Assembly (NCBI RefSeq): GCF_005144885.1
Contig: NZ_CP039690.1
Span: 3,299,001 to 3,363,000 of the forward strand
Origin: Phreatobacter stygius
GTDB lineage: Bacteria; Pseudomonadota; Alphaproteobacteria; Rhizobiales; Phreatobacteraceae
Direction: 5' to 3'
DNA: 64,000 bases
Positions 45,888 through 55,399 of the stretch are shown here, one piece after another. The notes below the pieces were generated by a model that saw only the letters and a program-made list of their open reading frames with translations, searched no databases and was not told the origin of the DNA. The position numbers were made by a program, and so were the translations under genes. How positions within the stretch are numbered: position 1 is the stretch's first letter; each line of letters opens with the position of its first letter.

Positions 45888-47249
45888 ATGAGCAAGGCCA
45901 TGCGTCAGATGCCGGGTACGCCCGGGAAGCGGGAGAGGCGAACGGGTGAAGCCCGCTCGGGCTCCTGTCTCGACGAAGCCGCGCCCCCGCCCCGGACCAG
46001 GAACGACACGGGGCCGGGACTGCTCGAAGCGGTTCTGGCGCGAGAGAACCTTCTGCGGGCCTTGAAGCAGGTGCGCGCCAACAAGGGTGCGGCAGGCGTG
46101 GATGGTCTGGATATCGACCAGACGGCCAGCATGCTGCGAACCGACTGGTCCGTGATCCGCGACAGTCTGCTGAAGGGGACGTACCAGCCGCAGCCGGTGC
46201 GTCGCGTGATGATCCCGAAGCCGGGGGGAGGCGAGCGCGAGCTCGGCATCCCGACGGTGCTGGATCGCCTGATCCAACAGGCGCTCCTGCAAGTCCTGCA
46301 GCCGATCCTTGATCCGACCTTCAGCGAGCACAGCTACGGCTTCCGCCCGGGCAGACGCGCACACGATGCCGTTTTGGCGGCGCAATCGTTCGTGCAGTCC
46401 GGGCGGCGGGTTGTGGTGGATGTCGACCTGGAGAAATTCTTCGACCGGGTGGACCACGACATCCTGATCGATCGTCTGCGCCGGAAGGTCCCGGATCCCG
46501 GCGTTATCCGTCTGGTCCGTGCCTTCCTGAACGCTGACATTGTTGATGGGGATGCGGTCATCAAGCGGACCAGGGGCACGCCGCAAGGTGGCCCGCTGTC
46601 ACCGCTGCTGGCCAACGTGCTGCTCGACGAGGTGGACAAGGAGCTTGAACGACGCGGCCATGCCTTCTGCCGCTATGCCGACGACAGCAACGTCTATGTG
46701 CGGTCCAGGCGGGCGGGCGAGCGGGTCATGGCTCTGCTGCGACGACTCTACGGCCGGCTTCATCTGACGGTGAACGAGACCAAGAGTGCCGTGGCTTCCG
46801 TCTTCGGCCGCCGCTTTCTCGGCTACGCCTTCTGGGTGGCGCCGGGTCGGGTGGTCAAACGGCGGGTCGCCGACAAGGCGATCAAGGCGTTCAAGACCCG
46901 GATCCGTGAACTGACACCCCGGGTGACCGGGCGATCGTTAACAGCGGTGACGGCGCGGTTGTGCTCCTTCGTGCTGGGGTGGAAAGCCTACTTCCGACTG
47001 GCGCAAACACCCAAGGTCTGGCGCGAGCTGGACGAGTGGATGCGTCATCGCTTGCGGGCCATCCAGCTCAAGCACTGGAAGCGGGGCAGGACAATCCTTC
47101 GGGAGCTGATAGCGATGGGAGCCAAACCCAACGTCGCTCAGAAGGTAGCGGGAAACTCCCGCTGCTGGTGGCGCAACAGCGGGATGCTCCTCAACTCAGT
47201 CCTCACGATCAAATGGGCCGACCAACTGGGAATGCCCAGGCTCGCCTGA
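45888..47249 (+). CDS. ltrA: Group II intron-encoded reverse transcriptase/maturase
   Basis: A 453-residue intron protein. Reverse transcriptase blocks are intact: VDGLDIDQTASML, VRRVMIPKPGGGERELGIPT, YGFRPGRRAHDAV, VVDVDLEKFFDRVDHDIL, GTPQGGPLSPLLANVLL and the catalytic YADD in CRYADDSNVYV. Domain X (maturase) follows with GWKAYFRLAQTPKVWRELD. There is no C-terminal HNH endonuclease, as in class C introns. An in-frame ATG at 45900 is an alternative start. The protein looks functional. Confidence 0.93.
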   Translation: MSKAMRQMPGTPGKRERRTGEARSGSCLDEAAPPPRTRNDTGPGLLEAVLARENLLRALKQVRANKGAAGVDGLDIDQTASMLRTDWSVIRDSLLKGTYQPQPVRRVMIPKPGGGERELGIPTVLDRLIQQALLQVLQPILDPTFSEHSYGFRPGRRAHDAVLAAQSFVQSGRRVVVDVDLEKFFDRVDHDILIDRLRRKVPDPGVIRLVRAFLNADIVDGDAVIKRTRGTPQGGPLSPLLANVLLDEVDKELERRGHAFCRYADDSNVYVRSRRAGERVMALLRRLYGRLHLTVNETKSAVASVFGRRFLGYAFWVAPGRVVKRRVADKAIKAFKTRIRELTPRVTGRSLTAVTARLCSFVLGWKAYFRLAQTPKVWRELDEWMRHRLRAIQLKHWKRGRTILRELIAMGAKPNVAQKVAGNSRCWWRNSGMLLNSVLTIKWADQLGMPRLA

Positions 47250-47263
47250 CCTCAATCTCTCGA

Positions 47264-47335
47264 ACCGCCCGGTGCGGACCCGCATGCCGGGTGGTGTGGC
47301 AGGGGTGCGGTCAAACGACCGCCCCCTATGCCGAT
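47264..47335 (+). ncRNA. Group II intron domains V and VI
   Basis: Domain V is a 32-base hairpin pairing ACCGCCCGG with CCGGGTGGT around a GCGGACCCGC arm, with CGC in the catalytic triad position typical of class C. Domain VI pairs GCGGTC with GACCGC around AAAC, extends by a GGGG/CCCC stem, and leaves A47328 near the 3' side. Confidence 0.85.
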
Positions 47336-47352
47336 TCAGTGTTCCGGACCGC

Positions 47353-48738
47353 CTATTCGGCGGCTTCACGCACGCCCGGCCCGCGGTTGAGCCGCTGGCG
47401 TTTCAGCATTTCGGCGACCTTGAACGACACCTCCAGCGCCTGCTCGGCATTCAGCCGCGGGTCGCAATGGGTGTGGTAGCGGTCCGACAGCTCGGTATCG
47501 GTGATCGCCGCCCGGCCGCCGGTGCATTCGGTGACGTTCTTGCCGGTCATCTCCAGGTGGATGCCGCCGGCATAGGTGCCTTCGGCCTCGTGGATGGCGA
47601 AGAACCGCTCGACCTCGCCCATGATCAGGTCGAACGGGCGGGTCTTGTAGCCATTGCCCGACTTGATCGTGTTGCCGTGCATGGGATCGCAGGACCAGAC
47701 CACCGTGCGGCCTTCCTTGGCCACCGCGCGGATCAGCGCCGGCAGGTGCTTTTCCACCTTGTCCGCGCCGAACCGGCAGATTAGCGTGATGCGCCCGGCC
47801 TTGTCCTCGGGGTTCAGCACATCCAACAGGCGCAGCATGCTGTCCGGCTCGAGGCTCGGCCCGCATTTGAACGCGATCGGGTTCTGCACGCCGCGGAAAT
47901 ATTCGACATGGGCATGGTCGGGCTGGCGTGTGCGGTCGCCGATCCACAACATGTGGCCTGACGTCGCATACCAGTCGCCGCTGGTCGAATCGACGCGGGT
48001 CAGCGCCTCCTCATAACCGAGCAGCAACGCCTCGTGGCTGGTGAAGAGCTCCGTCGTCCGCATTTCCGGATGGGCTTCCGGATCGATGCCGCAGGCGCGC
48101 ATGAAGTCGAGCGCCTCCTGGATGCGCTCGGCCAGATGCCGGTATTTGTCGGTGGCCGGGCTGTCCTTGACGAAGCCCAGCATCCACTTCATCGCATTGT
48201 CGAGATTGGCATAACCGCCATAGGCGAAGGCCCTGAGCAGATTGAGGGTCGCCGCCGACTGGCGATAGGCCATGGCCTGGCGCTGCGGATCGGGTTCGCG
48301 CGCCTCCGGCGTGAAATTGATGTCGTTGATGATGTCGCCGCGATAGGACGCCAAAGTCACGCCGTCGATGGTCTCGGTATCGGTCGAACGCGGCTTGGCG
48401 AACTGCCCGGCGACCCGCCCGACCTTGACCACCGGCATGCCGCCGGCATAGGTCAGCACCACCGCCATCTGCAGGAAAGCCCTGAAGAAGTCGCGGATAT
48501 TGTCGGCGCCATGCTCGGCGAAGCTCTCGGCGCAGTCACCGCCCTGGAGCAGGAAGGCTTCGCCTTTTGCGACTTTCGCGAGCGCCTTCTTGAGATTTCG
48601 CGCCTCGCCCGCAAAAACGAGTGGAGGAAAGCCCGCAAGGCGCTTCTCGACGTCCTGAAGAGCAGCCTGGTCCTTATAGACCGGCACCTGCAGGATCGGC
48701 TTCGACCGCCAGCTCGACGGGCTCCAACGCTCGCCCAT
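47353..48738 (-). CDS. 3-deoxy-7-phosphoheptulonate synthase, class II
   Basis: A 461-residue type II (plant-like) DAHP synthase, the first step of the shikimate pathway. Conserved parts include [26 protein letters not shown], the long central [27 protein letters not shown], and [11 protein letters not shown]. The start at 48738 has a strong AAGGAGG site; 48756 adds six residues. The intron now separates it from the shared terminator: its stop is 18 bp from the intron 3' end. Confidence 0.94.
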   Translation of the reverse strand: MGERWSPSSWRSKPILQVPVYKDQAALQDVEKRLAGFPPLVFAGEARNLKKALAKVAKGEAFLLQGGDCAESFAEHGADNIRDFFRAFLQMAVVLTYAGGMPVVKVGRVAGQFAKPRSTDTETIDGVTLASYRGDIINDINFTPEAREPDPQRQAMAYRQSAATLNLLRAFAYGGYANLDNAMKWMLGFVKDSPATDKYRHLAERIQEALDFMRACGIDPEAHPEMRTTELFTSHEALLLGYEEALTRVDSTSGDWYATSGHMLWIGDRTRQPDHAHVEYFRGVQNPIAFKCGPSLEPDSMLRLLDVLNPEDKAGRITLICRFGADKVEKHLPALIRAVAKEGRTVVWSCDPMHGNTIKSGNGYKTRPFDLIMGEVERFFAIHEAEGTYAGGIHLEMTGKNVTECTGGRAAITDTELSDRYHTHCDPRLNAEQALEVSFKVAEMLKRQRLNRGPGVREAAE

Positions 48739-48944
48739 GACATCCTCCTTGCGCATTGATGCGAAAATGTGATCGCCGCCTCGCCGGAACGGACAAGGTA
48801 CGATCAGGATCGCGGCTTATACACGACACCGGCGATCCCGGCGAGTGTCGGAGAATCGATGATGAGTTTCCTCATGGGAACCACGCATTGCGTTCTTCCG
48901 TTCTCTCTTGTACGCGCTTCCAGCGACGACCTCGAGGCTTTGAA

Positions 48945-50441
48945 ATGACCCGCGTCCTGCGCTCTGTCCTATTCGCGGCCGTTGCATCGACGGCGCTTGG
49001 CCTGGCGGCACCGGTTCTCGCCCAAGCGACAAGCCACAAGCTCGACGTGACCGTCGACCAGCCGGCCTGCATAACCCGGCCGCAACCGGCCTGCACCGCC
49101 GAGCTCGCCTTGCTGGCCGCCCGCGACGAAGCCGAGGGCTGGGCGGTGACCGCAGCCTTCGAGGCCTTTATTGCCGCGGATCCGGATCTGGCCGCGCGCG
49201 ACCGCTGGATGGAGCGCTACGAAGCCTGGGCGGCGGTCGCCACCGTCGACGGCATCAAGGAGCGGATCATTCCGGTGCGTGCCGAACATCTGGCGCGCAA
49301 GGGCGACTTCGCCGGTGCTTATCGCGAGCTCGGCCTCGACCGGGCGCAGCCCGACGCCCTGGCCGAGCCTTCGGTGCTGATCCTCGACGAGGCGCGTGCC
49401 GGCCGCATCCGCGACACGCTGCCGCGGATCGAGCGGCTGGTGGAAAGTGACAGCCGCGACGACCTGCGCCTGGAAATTCTGGAAATCGCACTTGCCCGCG
49501 CGCCCCATGATGCCGACGTGGTCGCCGGCGGCATCAAGGACCGGTTTTCGCGCCGCATGGCCCAGGCCCTGCAGGCTGGCGCCCGCGGCGACCAGGCGAT
49601 CGGCCGCTCGATCGATGAATGGGCGCGCGGCGCGCGCGCCAACCAGACGAGCCCGTTCGACGATGCCGACACGGCGCGGCGCGAGAGCTGGGATACCTTC
49701 CTGCGCGGCGCCGTCGCAGCCAATAATCTCGACGCCTTCCGGTTCGGCATCACCAGCCGACCGGCTTTCGACACCGCCGCCGACGCCGAAGGGGCGAGCA
49801 AGCTCCTGCGCATCCTGATGCGCGAAGGCCGTGCCGACTGGATCCGGGTGCTTGGCCCGGCGCTGCAACTGCCGGCCGGCGAGAGCGTTTCGGTCGATGA
49901 GGATATCGGCTCGATGCGCGCCCTGCCGATCGGCAAGCTGGTCGGCGTCGCAGCTGCGGCGGAGGCGACCGGCTCGGCGCGCGGCGCAGTGGTCGATACC
50001 GCGGTGGAAATGCTGATCGGGCGCGGCGCCATTGCCGAGGCGCGCGATCTGTTCGTCAGCGCCGGCCGGCTCGATGAGCTGAACCGTGTCACCTTCGATC
50101 AGGAACGCATTGGCGTGGTGTTCGAAACGCTGTGGCGCGCCATTGTCGGCAATGGGCCCAAGCAGACCGTCGAGGCGCTCGCCGCGCGGATCACCTCGCC
50201 CGGTGCGAAAGACTATATGGCGCGTGTCGAGCGGCTCACGGCCCGCATGCAGGAGATCGCCGCCGGCAACAAGGGCGAGGAGCCGGCCGACGACGAATGG
50301 GCGATCATGCTGGATGTCGCCATCGCTTCCGGCGATCCGGTGCTGATGACCAAGATCGCTGCGGCTATGAAGGATCCGGGGCTGCGCTCCACCGCCTTTG
50401 TACAGGTGACCCGCAACGTGTGGGAACGCGCCGCGCGCTGA
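48945..50441 (+). CDS. Exported helical protein of unknown function
   Basis: A 498-residue protein with a signal peptide (SVLFAAVASTALGLAAPVLAQ). I do not recognise the family. It has a Cys pair early in the mature part (PACITRPQPACTAELALLAA), then long amphipathic helices in repeated pairs (for example AEHLARKGDFAGAYRELGL and GRGAIAEARDLFVSAGRLDEL) that resemble TPR/HEAT-like solenoids. The ATG at 48945 follows GAGG. It is divergent from the DAHP synthase gene and nearly abuts the convergent EamA gene. Confidence 0.7.
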   Translation: MTRVLRSVLFAAVASTALGLAAPVLAQATSHKLDVTVDQPACITRPQPACTAELALLAARDEAEGWAVTAAFEAFIAADPDLAARDRWMERYEAWAAVATVDGIKERIIPVRAEHLARKGDFAGAYRELGLDRAQPDALAEPSVLILDEARAGRIRDTLPRIERLVESDSRDDLRLEILEIALARAPHDADVVAGGIKDRFSRRMAQALQAGARGDQAIGRSIDEWARGARANQTSPFDDADTARRESWDTFLRGAVAANNLDAFRFGITSRPAFDTAADAEGASKLLRILMREGRADWIRVLGPALQLPAGESVSVDEDIGSMRALPIGKLVGVAAAAEATGSARGAVVDTAVEMLIGRGAIAEARDLFVSAGRLDELNRVTFDQERIGVVFETLWRAIVGNGPKQTVEALAARITSPGAKDYMARVERLTARMQEIAAGNKGEEPADDEWAIMLDVAIASGDPVLMTKIAAAMKDPGLRSTAFVQVTRNVWERAAR

Positions 50442-50445
50442 AGGC

Positions 50446-51369
50446 TCAGCGCGTGAAGGCGCGGATCGCGCCGACCACGCCCCCGACCATCAACACGATG
50501 GCGGCGGCCTCCGCGAGGCTCGGCCAGCGCCCGGCGTGGATGAAGCCATAGGTCAGGCCGAACAGGGTCTCCGAGACGATCAACTGGGCGGCGAGCGAAA
50601 CCGGCAGCCGGGTCGAAGCGATCGACCACAGCCAGGTCGCGAGAAACGACGAGGCCAGCCCGACCATCAGGCTCCAGGCGACCAGCGGCCCGAGCGCGGG
50701 CACAGCCAGACCGATCGACGGGGCGGCGGAAAGGCCCCACGCCCAGGCGATTGCGATAAGCAGGGGCAAGGTGGCAAGCGTTGCGGTCCCGGTCAGCGCG
50801 GTCCAGCCGACGGCATCGGCGGCCACCTCGCCCTGGCGCAAGACGGCGGCATTGCGCATGCCGTACCAGTACCAGCTGGCGAAGCCGCCGACGGCCAGGG
50901 CGACGCCGAGCAGAATGCCCGGCCTGCCGGCTTCCGGCGTCTCGCCGAAGGCTGCGCCGTTGACGATGGCAAGGCCCAGCGCGATGGCCGTCAGCGGTGG
51001 CAGCAGGCGCCGAAACGACAATCGGTCGGTGCCCCGGTTGCCGCCGATCGCCATGGCGACGGGCAGGGCCCCGATGATCAGCGCGACGATCGACGTGCCG
51101 ACGAGCGGAATGGCGAGTGCGATCAGGCCGAAATAGACGTTGAAGCCGGCGGCGCCCAACAGAACCAGGGTCCAGCTCATGCCGGCGGGAAGATCCCGCC
51201 AGTCGCGAAAGCCGCGCGAGGCCAGGAGCGCCAGCGACACGAGGCCGAAGACCAGCGTCCGCAGGATCACCAGGTCCATCGGCTTGAACGGAGCGACCAT
51301 CAGCGGCGCGACGAAGGTCAGGCCCCAGAGCGCGCCGGCTGCGAGACCGGCGAGAATGCCCAGGGTCAT
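50446..51369 (-). CDS. EamA/DMT-family transporter
   Basis: A 307-residue protein with ten hydrophobic helices in two five-helix repeats, the drug/metabolite transporter layout. It opens GILAGLAAGALWGLTFVAPL, a typical first EamA helix, and the second repeat begins near GVALAVGGFASWYWYGM. It is probably an exporter of a small metabolite. It is separated by 36 bp from the MBL gene downstream of its start side and is on the same strand as the P450 cluster. Confidence 0.87.
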   Translation of the reverse strand: MTLGILAGLAAGALWGLTFVAPLMVAPFKPMDLVILRTLVFGLVSLALLASRGFRDWRDLPAGMSWTLVLLGAAGFNVYFGLIALAIPLVGTSIVALIIGALPVAMAIGGNRGTDRLSFRRLLPPLTAIALGLAIVNGAAFGETPEAGRPGILLGVALAVGGFASWYWYGMRNAAVLRQGEVAADAVGWTALTGTATLATLPLLIAIAWAWGLSAAPSIGLAVPALGPLVAWSLMVGLASSFLATWLWSIASTRLPVSLAAQLIVSETLFGLTYGFIHAGRWPSLAEAAAIVLMVGGVVGAIRAFTR

Positions 51370-51404
51370 GCTGATCGACTCATGATGCTACCTTGGCGAC
51401 GCCT

Positions 51405-52358
51405 TCAGCCCTGCAGCTTGGCCCACAGCTCGCGGTCGCGAATGTCGGTCCAGATCACCGGCCAGTCGATGCCGCTGGCCTCGTCATAGGCGCGTGAGAC
51501 GTTGAACGGCAGGCAATGTTCGTAGATGGCGAAGGAGGCGAACTTCGGATCCATCGCCACACGGGCGGCGTCGAAGGCCTCTTTCAACGAGCGCTTCTTG
51601 GCAACGCTGTCGGCAACCGAGGCGTAAAGCGTCGACAGGAAGTCGCGTGTCAGCATGATGCCGTCCTTGACCATGGCGGCGCTGGTCAGGGCCGCGCCGC
51701 GGCCGGGCACGACGGCCTTGGCGTTCAGGGCCGAAATCGCGTCCAAAGTTGCCGGCCAGTCCTTGAAATGGGCATCGCCGCAATAGCAGGCCGAGTGATA
51801 TTCGACGAGATCGCCGGTGAAGGCGACCTCGGCATCCGGTACGACGGCGACGATGTCGCCGGCTGTGTGGCCCCGGCCGAGATGCATCAGCTTCACCTGA
51901 CGCTTGCCGAGCCAGACCGTCATCTCGCGGGCGAAGGTGGCATGCGGCCAGGTCAGGCCCGACGGGATCGATTCGGCGCCGGGGAACAGCCGCGGGAACC
52001 GGCCGATTTCGCTGGCCTTGTCCTGCTCGCCGCGCTCGACGATCAGGCCGCGCGTGGCGTCGGAGGCGAGAATGGTCGCGCCGTCATAGGCCGAGGCGCC
52101 GAGCACGCGCACCGCGTGATAATGCGACAGTACGACATATTTGATCGGCTTGTCGGTGACCGTCCTGACCTTGGCGATGACATCGGCCGCCATGGCCGGT
52201 GTCGCCTGGGCATCGATCACCATGCAGCTGTCGTCGCCGACGATGATGCCGGAATTCGGATCACCTTCCGCGGTATAGGCGTAGAGCCCCTCGCCGAGCT
52301 GGTCGAACGAGATCTTTTTCGGGCCGAGATCGGCGGTGGAGGCGAAGGCCTTGCTCAC
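51405..52358 (-). CDS. MBL-fold metallo-hydrolase, GTG start
   Basis: A 317-residue metallo-beta-lactamase-fold protein. The first metal motif reads SHYHAVRVLGAS: the H-x-H pair is kept, but the usual D-H is replaced by V-R. Later ligand regions GRGHTAGDIV and FTGDLVEY are present. The start is GTG at 52358, eight bases after GGAG; this places it only 5 bp after the P450 stop. Third gene of a FAH-P450-MBL operon. It is probably a one-metal or altered-metal hydrolase of a thioester or lactone. Confidence 0.85.
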   Translation of the reverse strand: MSKAFASTADLGPKKISFDQLGEGLYAYTAEGDPNSGIIVGDDSCMVIDAQATPAMAADVIAKVRTVTDKPIKYVVLSHYHAVRVLGASAYDGATILASDATRGLIVERGEQDKASEIGRFPRLFPGAESIPSGLTWPHATFAREMTVWLGKRQVKLMHLGRGHTAGDIVAVVPDAEVAFTGDLVEYHSACYCGDAHFKDWPATLDAISALNAKAVVPGRGAALTSAAMVKDGIMLTRDFLSTLYASVADSVAKKRSLKEAFDAARVAMDPKFASFAIYEHCLPFNVSRAYDEASGIDWPVIWTDIRDRELWAKLQG

Positions 52359-52363
52359 AGGGG

Positions 52364-53611
52364 TCACTCCAGAATGGCGGGCAGCGACTGGAACCCACGA
52401 AAGCGCAGGCGTCCGGTCCGGATGGCGGTTCCGGTCAGCCGATAGCACGGAAAGCGGGCGAGGAAACGGCCCACGGCAATGCGGCCCTCCAGACGCGCAA
52501 CTGCCATGCCGACGCATTGATGCGGTCCCGAGGCGTAGCCGAGATGGCGGTTCGGCTGGCGTCCGACGTCGAAACGGTCCGGATCGGCGAACACCACCGG
52601 GTCGCGATTGGCAGCCCCGATGCACAACGTCACGCGGGTGCCGGCTTCGAGCGCGACATCGCCGATCGCGGTGGCCGCGGTGGTGATGCGGTTGCCGAGC
52701 TGGTTTGAGCTCTCGACCCTCAGCGCCTCCTCGACCGCCAGCCGGGCAAGGCCTGGATCGGCGATCAGCCTGGCCCGCTCTGTCGGCCACCGGTCGATCA
52801 GCCAGAGCGCATTGCCGATCAGGTTGGTGGTCGTCTCGTGGCCGGCATTGAGGATGAAGATGCAGTTCTGCAGAAGCTCGGCTTCCGACAGGCGGTCGCC
52901 GTCGGCTTCGCCCAGGATCAGCCGGGTCAGGACGTCCTTGTCGGGATCGCCCGGGGTCTGGCGCCGGCGCGCCACCAGGGTTTCGAGATAGGCCAGGAAA
53001 TCGCTGACGGCCTGGTTGCCGCGCTGCATCTGTTCAGGCGCCAGCACCGGCTCGAGCGCGCCGAGAATGGCCAATGACCAGTCGCGCAGCGGCTCGCGTT
53101 CGCCATGGGGAATGGCGAGCAGGTTGCCGATCACCTCGATCGGAATGGCCGCAGCGAAATCGTCTATCAGGTCGATCTCGCCGCGCTTCGCCATGGCCTG
53201 GATGAGCCGGTCGACCAGGGCCTCGACATTGGCTTCCAGCGCCGAAACCGCGCGCGGATTGAGCGCGCCGGCGAGAATCTTGCGCACCCGGGTGTGCAGC
53301 GGCGGATCGTTGAACACCAGGCTGGTGGTGTGATGCCGGAACAACGGGCTGTCGCCATATTTCGGAGCGAATTCGACCCGCTTGTCGGACGAAAAAGTCG
53401 TAGTGTCCTTGTAGACGGCCTCGAGGTCCGCATGGCGTGTCAGGAAGATCGAGCCGTCGGGCATGCGCCTGACCGGTTCGTGTTCGCGCAGCGCCCGGTA
53501 GATCGGGAAGGGATCGTCGGTGAAGCCTTCGGGCGGCGCGCGCAGGTCGAAACGCGCCGCGAGCTCGGCGGCGGGGCTCCGCTCCGAGCCGGTCGCCGCC
53601 GTCGTCGTCAC
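52364..53611 (-). CDS. Cytochrome P450
   Basis: A 415-residue soluble bacterial P450. The I-helix oxygen motif is in NAGHETTTNLIGNALW, the K-helix E-x-x-R is EALR, and the haem loop is YASGPHQCVGMAVARLE with the ligand Cys at about residue 366. The loop has Y-A-S-G where F-G-x-G is usual. The ATG overlaps the FAH gene stop by four bases (ATGA). No ferredoxin or reductase gene is adjacent. Confidence 0.92.
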   Translation of the reverse strand: MTTTAATGSERSPAAELAARFDLRAPPEGFTDDPFPIYRALREHEPVRRMPDGSIFLTRHADLEAVYKDTTTFSSDKRVEFAPKYGDSPLFRHHTTSLVFNDPPLHTRVRKILAGALNPRAVSALEANVEALVDRLIQAMAKRGEIDLIDDFAAAIPIEVIGNLLAIPHGEREPLRDWSLAILGALEPVLAPEQMQRGNQAVSDFLAYLETLVARRRQTPGDPDKDVLTRLILGEADGDRLSEAELLQNCIFILNAGHETTTNLIGNALWLIDRWPTERARLIADPGLARLAVEEALRVESSNQLGNRITTAATAIGDVALEAGTRVTLCIGAANRDPVVFADPDRFDVGRQPNRHLGYASGPHQCVGMAVARLEGRIAVGRFLARFPCYRLTGTAIRTGRLRFRGFQSLPAILE

Positions 53612-54621
53612 GGGTGGTGTTTCCTGACGATCTGATCGATGGCGCCGAAAATCGAATGTCCCTTGGCATCCTTCATCTCGATGCGCACGGCATCGCCGAA
53701 GCGCATGAACGGTGTCTTCGGCTCGCCGTTGCGAATGGTTTCAACCGTCCTCAGCTCGGCAATGCAGACATAGCCGAGCCCGTCCTCGGCAATCGGCCTG
53801 CCGGGACCGCCATCGGCATCGCGGTTCGACACCGTGCCGGAGCCGATGACGGTGCCCGCGACCAGCGGCCGGGTCCTGGCGGCATGGGCGATCAGCGTGC
53901 CGAAGTCGAAGGTCATGTCGACGCCGGCATCCGGTTTGCCGAAAGGTTCGCCGTTGAAGAAGGCGAGCAGCGGCCGGCTGAGCTTGCCGTCCTGCCAGGC
54001 CGTGCCCAGTTCGTCCGGCGTCACCGCCACGGGAGAGAAGGCGCTTGACGACTTCGACTGGAAAAAGCCGAAACCCTTGCCGAGCTCACCGGGGATCAGG
54101 TTCCGCAGGCTGACGTCATTGGCGATCATGACGAGCCGGATCAGCCCACGTGCTGCGGCCGGGGTTACGCCCATCGGCACGTCGTCGGTGATGACGGCGA
54201 CCTCGCCTTCGAAATCGATGCCATGGGCCTCGTCCGGCAAGGTGATGGGGTCGCGCGGCCCGAGGAACGAATCCGAACCGCCTTGGTACATGAGCGGGTC
54301 GGTCCAGAACGACGGTGGCATTTCCACCCCCCGGGCCTGGCGGACCAGCGCCACGTGGTTCACATAGGCTGAGCCATCGGCCCATTGATAGGCGCGCGGC
54401 AGCGGGCTTGCGCAATGATGTTCGTGGAAGCGGAATGACGGCACCGAGCCGATTTCCAGCTGTTCGGCGAGGTCAGCGAGCCGTGGCGACAGCCGCTCCC
54501 AGTCGTCCAGGGCCGCCTGCAGCGTCGCCACCACCGGGAAGGCATCGGTCGCGCGGGTGAGATCCCTGGACACGATCACCAGGCGTCCGTCACGGCCGTG
54601 TTTGAGCGAAGCAAGTTTCAT
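53608..54621 (-). CDS. Fumarylacetoacetate hydrolase family protein
   Basis: A 337-residue FAH-fold enzyme. It has an N-terminal accessory domain, then HHCASPLPRAYQWADGSAYV, GIDFEGEVAVITDDV with metal-binding Glu residues, and GTVIGSGTVSNRD. With maleylacetoacetate isomerase across the divergent promoter, fumarylacetoacetate itself is a reasonable substrate. It is the first gene of the operon with the P450 and the MBL hydrolase. Related acylpyruvate hydrolases remain possible. Confidence 0.87.
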   Translation of the reverse strand: MKLASLKHGRDGRLVIVSRDLTRATDAFPVVATLQAALDDWERLSPRLADLAEQLEIGSVPSFRFHEHHCASPLPRAYQWADGSAYVNHVALVRQARGVEMPPSFWTDPLMYQGGSDSFLGPRDPITLPDEAHGIDFEGEVAVITDDVPMGVTPAAARGLIRLVMIANDVSLRNLIPGELGKGFGFFQSKSSSAFSPVAVTPDELGTAWQDGKLSRPLLAFFNGEPFGKPDAGVDMTFDFGTLIAHAARTRPLVAGTVIGSGTVSNRDADGGPGRPIAEDGLGYVCIAELRTVETIRNGEPKTPFMRFGDAVRIEMKDAKGHSIFGAIDQIVRKHHP

Positions 54622-54826
54622 GTAGGCGAACCTCGGCGGCTATCGAAGCACGATCCGGACGTCATCGGCCGGGGAGCTATCAAAGCCTGTCGGAGCCGGA
54701 TTGGCCAGCGTCTTCGCAACGGAGTGTCCGGTTCGGCCGGGCATGGGTCTCCCGCGTTGCGCGGGCTGCCGCCACATCCTAGATTTGGTTAGCCGGACGC
54801 TTGTTCTCCGGCGGGGAAAAAACCCG
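54622..54826. promoter_or_regulatory. Divergent control region, FAH operon / marR-maiA
   Basis: About 205 bp between divergent starts. It contains a short perfect hairpin CCCGCG-TTG-CGCGGG (54751-54765). No convincing MarR palindrome was found by eye. It probably carries both promoters. Confidence 0.5.
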
Positions 54827-55333
54827 ATGGACGGCCGTGCGATGGAAGGACAAGCCGGATCGGCTGCGAAGCTGGAACTTGAGACCTTCCTGCCCTACCG
54901 GCTGAATGTGCTGGCCACCATTGTCAGCCAGGGGCTCTCGGGCATCTACGCCAAGCGCTACGGCATCGGCGTTCCGGAATGGCGGGTGATGGCGACGCTC
55001 GGCCAGTTCGGCGCCATGACCGCCAAGGACATCGGCAGCCATAGCCGCATGCACAAGACCAAGGTCTCGCGCGCCGTCGCGGTTCTGGAGAAGCGTCTGT
55101 TGGTGCAGCGCCGGGCCAATCGGCAGGATCTGCGCGAAGCCTTTCTGTCGCTGAGCGAGCATGGGCGCGCCATCTATGACGATCTGGTGCCGGTCGCCCT
55201 GACCTTTGCCGCCGAGCTGACCCAGGGCCTGACCAGGACCGAGCGCGCCGAACTCGATATCTTGCTCGCCAAGCTGATGGACCGCGGCCTGAAGCTGTTG
55301 CGCGACAACGCCGAGGCGAACGGAGAAGACTGA
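54827..55333 (+). CDS. MarR-family transcriptional regulator
   Basis: A 168-residue winged-helix regulator: RLNVLATIVSQGLSGIYAKR, WRVMATLGQFGAMTAKDIG, recognition helix HKTKVSRAVAVLEKR, wing RANRQDLREAFLSLSE, and a C-terminal dimer helix. The ATG at 54827 follows GGGGAAAA; the ATG at 54842 is an alternative. It lies between the divergent FAH operon and maiA, so it probably controls both in response to an aromatic acid, as MarR-type regulators of homogentisate genes do. Confidence 0.88.
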   Translation: MDGRAMEGQAGSAAKLELETFLPYRLNVLATIVSQGLSGIYAKRYGIGVPEWRVMATLGQFGAMTAKDIGSHSRMHKTKVSRAVAVLEKRLLVQRRANRQDLREAFLSLSEHGRAIYDDLVPVALTFAAELTQGLTRTERAELDILLAKLMDRGLKLLRDNAEANGED

Positions 55334-55399
55334 GCCGGTCGGGCCGATCGTCGATGACGACGCGCCGGGCTGCGCTTAAGCTGCTGCTGGGAGGCCCCG

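Larger units (their letters stand above)
45499..47335 (+). mobile_element. Group II intron, class C, complete
   Basis: The 5' end GTGCG is followed by a perfect 7-bp first stem (GCGCCCA / TGGGCGC). A 390-base structured RNA region leads to the maturase gene in domain IV. Domain V lies at 47264-47295 and domain VI at about 47299-47335, with the candidate branch-point A at 47328, seven bases before the likely 3' end in CCGAT. The site directly downstream of a terminator hairpin, an IEP without endonuclease domain and a total length of about 1.84 kb are all class C traits. The exact 3' end is inferred. Confidence 0.9.

Noticed and set aside
45888-47249. Reverse transcriptase as part of a retron, DGR or defence system
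   Set aside because: The protein has maturase domain X and is framed by group II intron RNA ends and domains V/VI, with no template/variable repeat pair or msr-msd RNA.
49319-50092. Ser/Arg-rich minus-strand frame opposite the exported helical protein
   Set aside because: It has low-complexity shadow composition, no start context, and the plus strand has a signal peptide and ribosome-binding site.
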